A stretch of 64,000 nucleotides of DNA from Planctomyces sp. Its GTDB lineage: Bacteria > Planctomycetota > Planctomycetia > Planctomycetales > Planctomycetaceae. The DNA lies in NCBI GenBank assembly GCA_016795105.1, contig JAEUIH010000029.1, positions 19,158 to 83,157 on the forward strand, written 5' to 3'. The translations under genes and the position numbers were made by a program. A model generated the notes under the pieces. That model had not been told where the DNA came from and made no database searches. It worked only from the letters and a program-made list of their open reading frames with translations. Shown in pieces: positions 18,681 through 29,222 of this stretch; the stretch's first letter is position 1, and every line of letters starts with the position of its first letter.

Positions 18681-20066
18681 TTGGCATATTTGTTCGATTC
18701 ACCCGATCAGCGCAGGAAGATGCTGGACGCCATTGGTGTCTCAGACATCAATGAACTGTTTCGCCAGATTCCGGCCGAGGTTCAGCTTCAGCGCGAACTG
18801 CGACTCGCCCCTCCATGCTCGGAATTGGCACTGCAACAGGAAATGGAACTCACACTCGGAGCTCCTCCAGGGCCAGTTCCAGCGTGTTTCCTGGGCGGTG
18901 GAGTCTATGATCACTTCATTCCGGCAGTCGTTGATGAATTAACGGGCCGCGGCGAATTCTACACGGCGTATACTCCCTATCAGCCGGAAGCCAGTCAGGG
19001 CACTCTTCAGGCATTCTACGAATTTCAGTCGCTGATCTGTCAGCTGACAGGCATGGAAGTTTCCAACGCCAGTTTGTACGAAGGTGGTACTGCCGTCAGT
19101 GAAGCCGTCTTTATGGCGATGCGTGTCAACGACCGACATGGGAAAGTCGTCATTCTTGGGTCTGTCCATCCGGAGTATCAACAGGTCGTTCGGACCTATC
19201 TTGCAGAGCTTCGTACGGAGGTCGTTGTTGTCCCGGCAAAGAATGGTGTTGTAGACCCGGCCGACGTAGCTGCTGTGGTGGACTCAGAAACCTGTGCTGT
19301 TGTCATGCAGCAGCCAAACTTCTTTGGATGTCTCGAAGACATTCAATCGATGACCGATCTGGCCCATAAGGCCGGAGCTCTGGCAGTGCTTTCGTTCGAC
19401 GCCATCAGCCCGGGGATTCTCAGGAAGCCAGGCGACTATGGAGTGGATATCGCGGTTGCAGAGGGGCAGCCACTGGGAACTCCGCTTCAGTTTGGCGGTC
19501 CATTGCTGGGAGTGTTTACCTGTCGGAACGAATTCGTCCGCAAAATGCCGGGTCGACTGATTGGTCGAACAAAAGACAAGAACGGAAAAGACTGTTTTGT
19601 TCTGAACCTACAGGCGCGGGAACAACACATCAGACGTGACAAAGCGACAAGCAACATCTGTACGAATCAGGGATTGATTGCACTCAGAGCGACCGTATTT
19701 CTGGCGGTTGTCGGCCGGCTGGGACTTCAGCAAATGGCCGAACTTTGCCACGAAAAGGCTCGATATGCAGCCGAAAAGCTGACACAGATTCCCGGCGTCA
19801 CACTCCGGTTTTCTCAGCCATTTTTCCGCGAATTTGTGCTGAGTACTCCAGAACCTGCCGCAGACGTTCTCTCAAAGCTTGCTGCCGCCGGAATCAATGC
19901 CGGGCCGTCTTTGGCGCGAGTCTTTGGTGGAACCGTTTCAACGGCAGCGAACACTTTCGGAATTTCTGATCAGGACCAGTGCTTCCTTGTTGCATGCACT
20001 GAGAAACGAACTCGACAGGAAATTGACACATTTGCAGCAGAACTGAGACGGATTCTTCAGTCCTGA
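18681..20066 (+). CDS. gcvPA: Glycine dehydrogenase (decarboxylating) subunit 1
   Basis: First half of the split P protein, which decarboxylates glycine with pyridoxal phosphate and passes the aminomethyl group to GcvH. I favour the TTG at 18681 (LAYLFDSPDQRRKML, with AGGAAC upstream), which lines up with the usual family N terminus, giving about 461 residues; an in-frame TTG at 18642 would add 13. The sequence contains FLGGGVYDHFIPAVVD, FYTAYTPYQPEASQGTLQ, the LICQLTGMEVSNASLYEGGTA stretch, and GGPLLGVFTCR, all typical. It follows gcvH by 48 bases and precedes gcvPB by 15, so an operon is clear. Confidence 0.94.
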   Translation: MAYLFDSPDQRRKMLDAIGVSDINELFRQIPAEVQLQRELRLAPPCSELALQQEMELTLGAPPGPVPACFLGGGVYDHFIPAVVDELTGRGEFYTAYTPYQPEASQGTLQAFYEFQSLICQLTGMEVSNASLYEGGTAVSEAVFMAMRVNDRHGKVVILGSVHPEYQQVVRTYLAELRTEVVVVPAKNGVVDPADVAAVVDSETCAVVMQQPNFFGCLEDIQSMTDLAHKAGALAVLSFDAISPGILRKPGDYGVDIAVAEGQPLGTPLQFGGPLLGVFTCRNEFVRKMPGRLIGRTKDKNGKDCFVLNLQAREQHIRRDKATSNICTNQGLIALRATVFLAVVGRLGLQQMAELCHEKARYAAEKLTQIPGVTLRFSQPFFREFVLSTPEPAADVLSKLAAAGINAGPSLARVFGGTVSTAANTFGISDQDQCFLVACTEKRTRQEIDTFAAELRRILQS

Positions 20067-20081
20067 ACTCTGGATACATCG

Positions 20082-21548
<1,467 letters not shown>

Positions 21549-21630
21549 GATGGGCATTCCTGCCCGTCCCCACTCTGGTTCGAGTACCGCGACGGCGCAA
21601 AGTGTTCATCATCACGACGGAGCGTGATGA
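21549..21630. repeat. Interspersed palindromic repeat joined to the CATCACG hairpin
   Basis: Starts with the core TGGGCATTCCTGCCCGTCCC and GGTTCGAGTACCGCGACGGCGC that recurs at 40 kb, 62 kb and 64 kb. It ends with CATCACGACGGAGCGTGATG (21610-21629), which is the mini-hairpin of the 134-bp element at 10614 with one base changed. It lies between gcvPB and the lipoate ligase, whose ribosome binding site follows at once. Confidence 0.7.
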
Positions 21631-21648
21631 GGACAATGGAGGACTCCG

Positions 21649-22416
21649 TTGAAACGCATCACTGACCACCAGAACGCAGACGACGTGGAGTGTGTGCTGG
21701 TCGATGAACGCACACCGAGAAGCGGCATGGAAAATATGCAGATCGATGAACGCCTGCTGGAGAATGGAGCGTCAAGACGGGTTCCGATTGTTCGCATTTA
21801 TCGGTGGAAAGAGCCTACAATTTCGCTTGGGTACTTCCAGCCGGCCGATGTCGAGGTTGAAGATCGCTGGGCCGCATGTCCTCGAGTTCGTCGGTTATCG
21901 GGGGGAGGAGCGATTCTGCATGACCGAGAGATCACGTATAGTGTTGTGATCCCGAGCTCCCATGAACTGCACCGAGATCCGTATTCTCTGTATGCGAGAA
22001 TTCACCGAGCCATCATTCATCAAATCAGCATTTTTGGCGGTAAAGCCCGCCTGCGTTCGGACGCTCCATTTGAGAAAACTGAGGAAGGATTCCTGTGTTT
22101 TCTGCGACGAGACCCCAATGACGTAGTGAGTGATGTTTCACACGAAGAGTACATGATCGCCAGTGCCGATCCGGCGAAGATTGTTGGCAGTGCACAGAGG
22201 CGACGCCGGGGCACGGTACTGCAGCATGGGAGTCTATTAATGAGAAGTTCAGAACTGGGGAGAGAGATACCGGGGATCTGCGATCTGTATCCGGAATTTG
22301 ACGCAACGGGGTTTGAGTCCAGCCTTGGGAAAGCGATTTGCGAATCGCTGGAGCTGCATCGAATCTGTCAGGTGAATAGTGAAGAGGTCGAGGAGTTCCG
22401 GAACGTGGTTAGATGA
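21649..22416 (+). CDS. Lipoate-protein ligase A family protein
   Basis: Attaches lipoate to lipoyl domains, most likely GcvH given its place 100 bases after gcvPB. 255 residues from a TTG at 21649 preceded by GGAGGA at ideal spacing. Family motifs: YRWKEPTISLGYFQP, RRLSGGGAILHDREITYSVV (residues 81-100, the lipoyl-AMP-binding loop) and AKIVGSAQRRRRGTVLQHGSLL, which holds the conserved Lys. The length lacks the C-terminal accessory domain of E. coli LplA, so it may be a small LplA type or an octanoyl/amidotransferase of the LipM/LipL kind. The sequence alone does not decide between them. Confidence 0.85.
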   Translation: MKRITDHQNADDVECVLVDERTPRSGMENMQIDERLLENGASRRVPIVRIYRWKEPTISLGYFQPADVEVEDRWAACPRVRRLSGGGAILHDREITYSVVIPSSHELHRDPYSLYARIHRAIIHQISIFGGKARLRSDAPFEKTEEGFLCFLRRDPNDVVSDVSHEEYMIASADPAKIVGSAQRRRRGTVLQHGSLLMRSSELGREIPGICDLYPEFDATGFESSLGKAICESLELHRICQVNSEEVEEFRNVVR

Positions 22417-22638
22417 CACCGAAAAAGACACCCTGGGTGTGTTGAAAGGACGAGGAAAGGTCGGCAACCAAGAGAAAAATGGTATTTCGTGTGTGTAAAT
22501 GCCGATCGGATACTGGAAGCTTTGCTGACTCCACGTTAGATTTTCTATGTTCCGTGCTAATCACCGTGTGAAGACCCCAGGGAAGCGGAAACCCGTTTTG
22601 GGGGTGAACTTCATACCTAACTGCGGAGTTTCCGGGGT

Positions 22639-23538
22639 ATGATCGCCGCCGAATTGACAGTTGTAGGTGGAAAACATGCAGGCCAGGTGATTGCGCTCAA
22701 TCGCCGCAAATTCCTGATTGGCCGTGAGCAGGATTGCCAGCTCCGTCCGAACAGTGAGATGGTGAGCAGACACCACTGTGTTTTCAGCCTCGATGATTAT
22801 TCCGTTCGATTGAGGGACCTGGGAAGCACAAACGGGACACTCGTCAACGGTGTACGCATTCAGAAAGAGACTGTGTTGGCGCCAAATGACCATATCGTCA
22901 TTGGCAATCTGGAATTCCGACTTTCCGTACGAGCTGGACAGGCATCAGAATCGATCAGTAACCCGGCGATTGACCTGCGAGCACAGTCTGAGGATACTCA
23001 GGTTACGTCGCACACAGTGATGGATATGCCGACAGCCCAGCCTGTTGCAGCTCCGGCGACCGCACCCGCATCAGCGACACCGGAACCAGTTGCTGCCGCA
23101 GCTGCACCAATACCTTCTCCTGAAACAACTATCCTGCCAGCTGGCGGGATGATGCCGCAGCAGGCCTATGGTTATCCACCGCAAATGGTCCCGCAGATGG
23201 GATATCCTGGAGGAATGTATGGTGGGTATCCTTACCAGCCAATGATGCCGGGCTACGGTCAGATGTATCCGCCCATGATGGCACCAGGCATGGGATATCC
23301 GATGGCACCACAGATGCCCGGAATGCCTCAGCAAATGGCCCCACAGATGCCGGCACCAGCCCAGCCCGCGGCACCACCGGCCGCGAACGTAGCGCTTCCG
23401 GACCCTTCAGAAACGGGCGCGAAGGACTCGGGTGCAGCAAAAGGCAGCACGGGAAGCAACAAGAGCGACACAGCAAAACCGACGGGTGCCGCAGACGCGA
23501 TCCTGAAGCAAATGATGAACCGTCGGCCAAATTCCTGA
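22639..23538 (+). CDS. FHA-domain protein with Met/Pro/Gly/Tyr-rich tail
   Basis: 299 residues from the ATG at 22639. Residues 5-95 form a forkhead-associated domain, which binds phosphothreonine peptides: LIGREQDCQL, then SRHHC, then GSTNGTLVNG. The rest is low complexity: an Ala/Pro/Thr stretch, then about 90 residues of repeating MMPQQ, YGYPPQM, MGYPGGMYGGYP and PQMPG units, then an Ala/Ser/Lys tail ending in QMMNRRPNS. No membrane segment. Such tails can self-associate, so a phospho-dependent assembly scaffold is conceivable; that is inference. A 70-base gap separates it from the next small gene on the same strand. Confidence 0.85.
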   Translation: MIAAELTVVGGKHAGQVIALNRRKFLIGREQDCQLRPNSEMVSRHHCVFSLDDYSVRLRDLGSTNGTLVNGVRIQKETVLAPNDHIVIGNLEFRLSVRAGQASESISNPAIDLRAQSEDTQVTSHTVMDMPTAQPVAAPATAPASATPEPVAAAAAPIPSPETTILPAGGMMPQQAYGYPPQMVPQMGYPGGMYGGYPYQPMMPGYGQMYPPMMAPGMGYPMAPQMPGMPQQMAPQMPAPAQPAAPPAANVALPDPSETGAKDSGAAKGSTGSNKSDTAKPTGAADAILKQMMNRRPNS

Positions 23539-23597
23539 GAAAATGATCGTCAGAATTCTATCGGCAGAACTGAAAAACAAAGATCGAGACCAAAACC

Positions 23598-23822
23598 ATG
23601 GCTGATCCTACTCCCGATCCGAATACGATCCAGAGACGATATCGGGAGTTTCTGGAACTGCTTCCACTGACACTTTCGCTGGCTGGACTGCCGCCGAGCG
23701 ACCATGGCCGCTATTTTACAGCGGAACAGATTGAAAGCCGATTGTTTACAATTCGCCATGCCTACAAGGCGGCCCGTCAGATCGCCAAAGAATGTATCTC
23801 GACCGGCTCCGGAAACGGATAA
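23598..23822 (+). CDS. Small unknown protein (74 residues)
   Basis: ATG at 23598 preceded by a purine-rich stretch (GAGACCAAAACC). The protein starts MADPTPDPNTIQRRYREFLELLP and continues with two amphipathic helices (FTAEQIESRLFTIRHAYKAARQ). It is charged and soluble, has no cysteine pair or membrane helix, and matches no family I know. Codon use is like its neighbours. It follows the FHA gene closely and may be co-transcribed with it. It is followed by a GC-rich hairpin (AAGTGGGG...CCCCGACTT, 23863-23885), which could end the transcript. Confidence 0.65.
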   Translation: MADPTPDPNTIQRRYREFLELLPLTLSLAGLPPSDHGRYFTAEQIESRLFTIRHAYKAARQIAKECISTGSGNG

Positions 23823-23932
23823 CGTCCCAATCGACCGTAAAAACAGGCATTTCGGGCGAAAAAGTGGGGCTGGGCCCCGACTTCTCAGACAGATCAGCTC
23901 ACCTGTTTACCGATACTCATGATCTCAGATGC

Positions 23933-23961
23933 TTGACACCTTCTGAGGTGCCCAGTATTTT
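23933..23961 (+). promoter_or_regulatory. Sigma70-type promoter for the nusA leader
   Basis: TTGACA at 23933-23938, a 17-base spacer, and TATTTT at 23956-23961. This is the best -35/-10 pair I found in the window. The expected start site is near 23967. There is no room for a separate promoter between the downstream terminator and nusA. Confidence 0.6.
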
Positions 23962-23966
23962 TTCAT

Positions 23967-24187
23967 ACTGAGAGACTGTTATTCTCAGACTGTTTCTGAG
24001 ATACTTCAGAAGTCAGTCCATGAAATGTTTTAGGTCGATTTTCGTTTGGGGAACCTGAAATGGGCAAGATCTAGATCTTACTCCATTTCTCAGGCATGAT
24101 CCTTTCGGGGAAAGTGCTTGTGAAGTCAGGTTTCTGGCAGGTGCACTGCCAGTCGCGAAAAGTGGGACATGTGCCCGCTTTTTTTTA
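23967..24187 (+). ncRNA. Candidate structured leader or small RNA upstream of nusA
   Basis: About 220 nt from the predicted start to the T-tract. Hairpins in order: CTGAGA/TCTCAG (23968-23988), competing with CTCAGA/TCTGAG (23985-24000) and TTCTGA/TCAGAA (23995-24011); a long nearly closed stem at 24054-24094 (CCTG, AAATGG, AAGATC paired with GATCTT, CCATTT, CAGG); CTGGCAG/CTGCCAG (24134-24152); and the terminator. The mutually exclusive 5' hairpins suggest a switch. It does not match tmRNA, RNase P or SRP RNA motifs that I know, and I could not form a convincing 6S closing stem. Confidence 0.5.
24158..24186 (+). terminator. Intrinsic terminator (possible attenuator) before nusA
   Basis: AAAAGTGGG, a seven-base loop, CCCGCTTTT (one G-T pair) and a run of eight T. 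It reads in the direction of nusA and ends 31 bases before its ATG. It either ends a separate small RNA or attenuates nusA. Confidence 0.75.
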
Positions 24188-24217
24188 TATAGACTTTGTG
24201 CAATTGAATGACGGGTT

Positions 24218-25531
24218 ATGAACGGACCAGAAATCCTCAGAATCGTCGACGCGATTCACCGCGACAAAGCCATCGACAGCGATATCGTTTTCGAGGGCAT
24301 TGAGCAGGCGATTTTGTCGGCAGCGCGGAAGCACTTTTCTGAAGACGAACACGTCGAAGTGCAAATTGACCGCAAGACCGGCGAACCATCGCTGATTTGC
24401 GATGGTCGAGCGCTGGAGCCTGAGCTTCTGGGTGACCTCCTCGGAAGGATTTCGGCTCAGACCGCCAAACAGGTGATGATTCAGAAGATTCGTGAAGCTG
24501 AACGCGACACGGTTTACGAAGAATTTCTGGACCTGAAGAGTCAGATTGTTTCGGGCCTCGTCACTCGCATAGACCGCGGCACGGTGATCGTCAACCTTGG
24601 CAAGATCGAAGCCATTCTTCCTCGCAGCGAACAGATCCCGAAGGAAAACTATCGCATTGGGGACCGAGTCCGAGCGATTGTGCTGGATGTTCGCAAAGCG
24701 GGATCGCGAGTACGAGTGATCCTGTCTCGAACCCATGCGGACTTTGTTCGCCGCCTGTTTGAATCAGAGATTCCGGAAATCAGCGACCGAATTATTGACG
24801 TTCGATCGATTTCGCGGGAAGCCGGACATCGTTCAAAAGTGGCCGTCTCCTGTCATGACTCAACGATCGACTGCGTCGGTGCCTGCGTTGGCGTTCGAGG
24901 CGCTCGAATTCGTGGAATTGTTCAGGAACTGAACGATGAACGAATCGACATTGTGAGATGGAATGATTCGCTTCAGGTTCTGGTGCCAAACGCGCTTCAG
25001 CCTGCTGAAGTGGAAGACGTGATTTTGTGCCCGATGCTCGGTAAAGTGATTGTGCTGGTGCGAGAAGATCAGTTGTCACTGGCGATTGGCCGCCGAGGTC
25101 AGAACGTGCGACTGGCGTCAAAGCTGGTCGGCTGGGACATCAACGTCATGACTCAGCAGGCACTCGATGAACAACTCGATATTTCCATCGAAGCCTTCAC
25201 TGTAATTCCGGAAGTGACGCCGGACCTTGCAGAAAGCCTTGTGTCACAGGGTTTCTTTACATTCGACGACCTTTCAGTCATCGAGCCTGATCAGCTGGGT
25301 GAAATCAGCGGATTGACTCCGGAAGACTGCGATCGGATTATTGAATATGCGGATGTGGAAAGTTTAAAAGCAGAAGAACGAGATCGAGCCGCTGCGGAGC
25401 AGCGAAAACAGTCTGGTGGGTATCGCGACGGCAGGGAGCAGTCCGGCTCGGGTCGACCGAACAGAGGTCCTTCAGGTCCGCCATCGAACGATGAATCGTA
25501 CGATGGCGGTGAATCAGGACCCCGGGAATAG
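24218..25531 (+). CDS. nusA: Transcription termination/antitermination protein NusA
   Basis: Binds RNA polymerase and modulates pausing, termination and antitermination. 437 residues from the ATG at 24218. Domains in order: N-terminal polymerase-binding domain (1-125, with [14 protein letters not shown]), S1 domain (about 130-200, [25 protein letters not shown]), and two KH domains (about 205-345, with [26 protein letters not shown] and [22 protein letters not shown]). A single helix-hairpin-helix unit follows at about 355-395, then a Gly/Arg/Ser-rich basic tail. It heads nusA-infB-rbfA. The leader with a terminator just upstream makes autoregulation by termination plausible. Confidence 0.96.
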   Translation: MNGPEILRIVDAIHRDKAIDSDIVFEGIEQAILSAARKHFSEDEHVEVQIDRKTGEPSLICDGRALEPELLGDLLGRISAQTAKQVMIQKIREAERDTVYEEFLDLKSQIVSGLVTRIDRGTVIVNLGKIEAILPRSEQIPKENYRIGDRVRAIVLDVRKAGSRVRVILSRTHADFVRRLFESEIPEISDRIIDVRSISREAGHRSKVAVSCHDSTIDCVGACVGVRGARIRGIVQELNDERIDIVRWNDSLQVLVPNALQPAEVEDVILCPMLGKVIVLVREDQLSLAIGRRGQNVRLASKLVGWDINVMTQQALDEQLDISIEAFTVIPEVTPDLAESLVSQGFFTFDDLSVIEPDQLGEISGLTPEDCDRIIEYADVESLKAEERDRAAAEQRKQSGGYRDGREQSGSGRPNRGPSGPPSNDESYDGGESGPRE

Positions 25532-25754
25532 TTGCAGGAGAAGTCGTCTTCATCGACCTTTTGAAAAGTTAACGTGCGTGCCTGCAGCCTTCGGTTGAAT
25601 TGCTGCGGGCTTTGGTTTTGAGGCTTCGGCGGGATTGCAAAGACATCCTGAGCGAATCCTTTCCTTCATGCGGTTTGTTGTAAACTGCAGGGAAGTTCTG
25701 TGCCCTTTTACGCCGGACATCTGAGTCCGAGCAGCGGGCCTAAGGGGTTGAGTT

Positions 25755-28745
25755 TTGAAGATACGTATCTTTGCCCTTGCCAGAGATCTTGGTCTCGACA
25801 GTAAGGTTCTGATTGACATCTGTGAAGAAGCAGGCGTCAAACTGCGCAATGCACTGGCGACGATTTCCGAAGAGGAACGCGACCAGATTGTGGAATACAT
25901 TCGCAGAAAGGGCTCAACTTCGCAGCCCGAACCGACTCGGGAGGAACTGCCTCCCGCCCGAGAACCTGCCAAGGATCATGGCAAAGTGCGAACAATCCGC
26001 ACAATGCCGGCTCGAAGCAGTTCGGGCCGATCTGACGGATCGTCACCGCAGACCGGTGATTCTCACGAACAAAACGAGTTTGACGAATCAGACTCTTCGC
26101 CGGAAGTCGGTCATTCCGACATCGCCGAAGAACTTGTAGCAGAACCAGAACTTCCGGTAGCTGCAGAGTTGACCGCGGTTCCGGAACCAAAGGCAGATTT
26201 GACCACGACCCCGGAACCCGTCGCTGAAGTTGACGAGGTCCCTGAAGCAGTCGCACCAGCGACACCTCCATTGAAGTCTACCCGGACTTCAAAGGAAGAA
26301 GTTTCAACCGCGACTCCTGCTGTCGTAGCAGAAACGCCCGCAGAAGCGCCAATCACAGCTCGACCGGCATCACCGACAACGGCATCGCCGGCAACTGTCA
26401 CGCCGTCAACAACGGTGGCAACATCAACGGTGCCAGCATCAGCAGTGCCAGCATCAACGGTGGCTCCCGCAGCTTCCTCGGCCGGGACTCCGGCCGCCGC
26501 TCAGTCCCCGAATGGACCTGTCCAGGACGCTGCTCGTCGCCATCGCATGCGAGATATGCGAGAAATGCGGCCGATCGGTTCTGTCAAAGAACGTGAAGCA
26601 GCCGCCCAGCCAAAACCAACGCCGGAGAAAGCGCCTCCGAAAGCCAAGGCACCTGCTCGACCTCTCGTGGCCGCACCTCCTTCAATTGCTCCACCGGTTG
26701 TCAAAAAGCCCAAAGTCCGCGAAGAACGCGCTCAGAAGCCCGATATGGCGCTGTCTGACATTGTGAATCCTCAAAGCCCGCTGGCTGACCAGTTGCGACA
26801 GCTGAAACAGGCACGAGCGGAACACGAAGGTGAAGATACGGTCGAAGTCGCCAAGGCGAAGGAAAAGGAAAAAGCCCGCCGTGGCTCGCTGCTGAAAGAG
26901 CTTCGAGAATCCCGGGAAGCCGAACGTCAGGCAAAGAAAGTCAAGCGTAAACGCCGTTCCGGAAGTGCGGATCTCAAAACCACAGCGTCGATTTCGTTTC
27001 CGATCACCGTGCGAGCCCTTTCTGAAGCGATTGGACGACCTGCCAAGGCGATTCTGCAGATTCTGTTCAAAGAAGGCCGTATGGCCACGATGAACGATGA
27101 ACTGGGTGAAGAAACCGCGATGGAAGTCGCTCTTGAACTGGGCGTCGATCTTCAGGTCAAACGCGGACGTGATATCGAAGCCGAACTTCTGGCATCACTG
27201 GACCACGAAGACCCACCAGAAGCCATGAAACAACGTCCGCCGATCATTACGATCCTTGGACACGTTGACCACGGCAAAACAACCCTCGTGGACACCATTC
27301 GTCGAGCCAATGTTGCGGCCGGAGAAGCAGGTGGAATTACTCAGCACATCGCTGCCTACCAGGTGAACTACCAGGGTCACCTTCTGACCTTTGTGGATAC
27401 TCCTGGCCACGCAGCGTTTGGCGAAATGCGAAGTCGAGGTGCCAATGTGACCGACATTGTTGTACTCGTCGTCGCCGCAGATGACGGTGTAATGCCTCAG
27501 ACGATTGAGTCCATCAGCCACGCAAAGAATGCCGGAGTGCCGATTGTTGTTGCACTCAACAAGATTGACCTCCCGGGAGTTGATGAACAGCGAATTCTTC
27601 AACAGCTGGCTCAGCACGAACTTCTGCCCGCGGAATGGGGCGGGGAATATGAGGTTGTCCGGACTTCAGGCTCCACCGGTAAGGGCGTTGAGAAGCTTCT
27701 GGAAACTCTGCTGCTCACAGCCGAACTCCATGAACTTCAGGCCAACCCTGAACGCGAAGCACTCGGAGTATGCCTCGAAGCCTTCCGAGACGAAGGCCGC
27801 GGTGCACTTGCCTGGATGATCGTCCAGAAGGGGACTCTGCGTGTTGGAGATGTCGTCCTGTGTGGAAGTAGCTATGGTCGAATCAGAGCCATCTACAATG
27901 ACCGAGACGAAGAAGTGGAATCCGCAGGACCTTCGACGCCCGTCAAAGTTGCCGGTCTGAACGATGTGCCCGGAGCCGGAGACCACTTCTTTGTCATGAA
28001 GGACATCGAAGAAGCTCGTGAGACAGCAGAAAACCGTAAGCACGAAGGTCGAACCGAACATCTGTCTCGACGAGGTCAGCCTTTGACCCTCGAAGATATT
28101 CTGAACTCTGCCCGCAAAGGTGAGGGTGTTCAGGAACTTCCTTTGATTCTGAAGGCAGATACTCCAGGTTCTATCGAAGCACTTCGCAGCGAAATCAACA
28201 AATTCGAACATCCTGAAGTGAAGGTCTCCATCATTCACGAAGGAATTGGTGGTGTGAACGAGAGTGATGTGTATCTGGCAAGTGCGGCCGGAGCCATCAT
28301 TATCGCCTTCCACGTCATCGCAGAAGATCGCGCTCAGTCACTCGCCGAACGCGAAGGGGTTGAAGTTCGAAGATATAACATTATTTACGAAGTCACCGAC
28401 CATATTCGTCTTGCTCTTCAGGGCATGTTGCGTCCGGAACGAGTCGAAGTTGCCACCGGTCGCGCAATTGTGCTGCGAACCTTCAGCATCAGCCGGTTTG
28501 GTACAATTGCCGGATGCCGAGTATTGAATGGTACGATTTCACGCGACAACCGAGTCCATGTCATTCGAGATCAAAAGGTTCTGAATGATTATCGAATCGG
28601 TTCACTAAAGCGTGAAAAGGATGATGCGAAGGAAGTTCGCGATGGTATGGAATGCGGTATTCGGCTGGATGGTTTCAACGATGTGAAAGAGGGGGACCTG
28701 TTGGAAGCCTATCGCATCGATGAAGTTAAACGAACGCTGGACTGA
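25755..28745 (+). CDS. infB: Translation initiation factor IF-2
   Basis: GTPase that places initiator tRNA on the small ribosomal subunit. 996 residues from a TTG at 25755, with AAGGGG seven bases upstream. The N-terminal IF2_N unit ([19 protein letters not shown]) is followed by about 330 residues of Ala/Pro/Thr/Glu-rich linker with imperfect [14 protein letters not shown] repeats, then a basic region and a second IF2_N unit (about 415-460). The G domain begins near residue 495: GHVDHGKT (G1), DTPGHAAF (G3), NKID (G4). IF2 domains II-IV complete the normal C terminus. The stop is separated from the rbfA start by 39 bases. Confidence 0.97.
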   Translation: MKIRIFALARDLGLDSKVLIDICEEAGVKLRNALATISEEERDQIVEYIRRKGSTSQPEPTREELPPAREPAKDHGKVRTIRTMPARSSSGRSDGSSPQTGDSHEQNEFDESDSSPEVGHSDIAEELVAEPELPVAAELTAVPEPKADLTTTPEPVAEVDEVPEAVAPATPPLKSTRTSKEEVSTATPAVVAETPAEAPITARPASPTTASPATVTPSTTVATSTVPASAVPASTVAPAASSAGTPAAAQSPNGPVQDAARRHRMRDMREMRPIGSVKEREAAAQPKPTPEKAPPKAKAPARPLVAAPPSIAPPVVKKPKVREERAQKPDMALSDIVNPQSPLADQLRQLKQARAEHEGEDTVEVAKAKEKEKARRGSLLKELRESREAERQAKKVKRKRRSGSADLKTTASISFPITVRALSEAIGRPAKAILQILFKEGRMATMNDELGEETAMEVALELGVDLQVKRGRDIEAELLASLDHEDPPEAMKQRPPIITILGHVDHGKTTLVDTIRRANVAAGEAGGITQHIAAYQVNYQGHLLTFVDTPGHAAFGEMRSRGANVTDIVVLVVAADDGVMPQTIESISHAKNAGVPIVVALNKIDLPGVDEQRILQQLAQHELLPAEWGGEYEVVRTSGSTGKGVEKLLETLLLTAELHELQANPEREALGVCLEAFRDEGRGALAWMIVQKGTLRVGDVVLCGSSYGRIRAIYNDRDEEVESAGPSTPVKVAGLNDVPGAGDHFFVMKDIEEARETAENRKHEGRTEHLSRRGQPLTLEDILNSARKGEGVQELPLILKADTPGSIEALRSEINKFEHPEVKVSIIHEGIGGVNESDVYLASAAGAIIIAFHVIAEDRAQSLAEREGVEVRRYNIIYEVTDHIRLALQGMLRPERVEVATGRAIVLRTFSISRFGTIAGCRVLNGTISRDNRVHVIRDQKVLNDYRIGSLKREKDDAKEVRDGMECGIRLDGFNDVKEGDLLEAYRIDEVKRTLD

Positions 28746-28784
28746 TTGTTTGTTCAGGGGACCTCTACGAAAGCAGTCGCGTCC

Positions 28785-29204
28785 ATGTCTTCACGTCGAA
28801 TGGCCCGTGTGGCCTCAGTTGTTCGGGAAGTTGTTAGTACAGCCATCCTTCAGGAGCTGCGAGACCCTCGAATCCGAAACGTCACCGTGCTCGGGGCTGA
28901 CATCAGCCCCGACCTTCGCTACGCACGCGTTCGAATCTCCGTGATGGGAGATGAGAAAATGGCGTCGTTGACGATGCACGGGCTCAATTCTGCCCGAGGA
29001 TATCTTCAGTCAAAAATCGGCGAACGTATTAAGAGCCGTTATATTCCTGAGCTCAGTTTTATGCTGGACGATACGGTCAAGAAATCTATTGCCGCATCAC
29101 AGCTCATCAGAGATGCACTGTCGCAGGAGTCAAGCGCGACGGTACCGCCGGAGTCCGAACAACATGACTCCGATGAACTTTCTGATCCCGTAGACCTTAA
29201 TTAA
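28785..29204 (+). CDS. rbfA: Ribosome-binding factor A
   Basis: Small KH-fold protein that helps 16S rRNA 5' end maturation and cold adaptation. I take the ATG at 28785 (MSSRRMARVASVVREVV), where the family N terminus falls; a TTG at 28746 directly after the infB stop would add 13 non-conserved residues. 139 residues. Family features: ILQELRDPRIRNVTVLGADISPDLRYARVRISV, the LNSARGYLQSKIGERIKSRYIPEL segment, and a non-conserved acidic tail. It completes the nusA-infB-rbfA order known from many bacteria; truB does not follow. Confidence 0.92.
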   Translation: MSSRRMARVASVVREVVSTAILQELRDPRIRNVTVLGADISPDLRYARVRISVMGDEKMASLTMHGLNSARGYLQSKIGERIKSRYIPELSFMLDDTVKKSIAASQLIRDALSQESSATVPPESEQHDSDELSDPVDLN

Positions 29205-29222
29205 TCACACCGGAAGTTGACC

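Larger units (their letters stand above)
23823..24217. other. Structured intergenic region ahead of nusA
   Basis: Nearly 400 bases without a coding frame but full of inverted repeats built on CTGAG/CTCAG. It contains a consensus-like promoter, a candidate 220-nt RNA and an intrinsic terminator ending 31 bases before the nusA ATG; each is listed separately. rimP, the usual nusA neighbour, is not present in this window. Confidence 0.7.

Noticed and set aside
23967..24187. Identification of the nusA leader as 6S RNA, tmRNA or SRP RNA
   Set aside because: Size fits 6S, but I could not pair the two ends into a closing stem with a central bubble, and the signature motifs of tmRNA and SRP RNA are missing.
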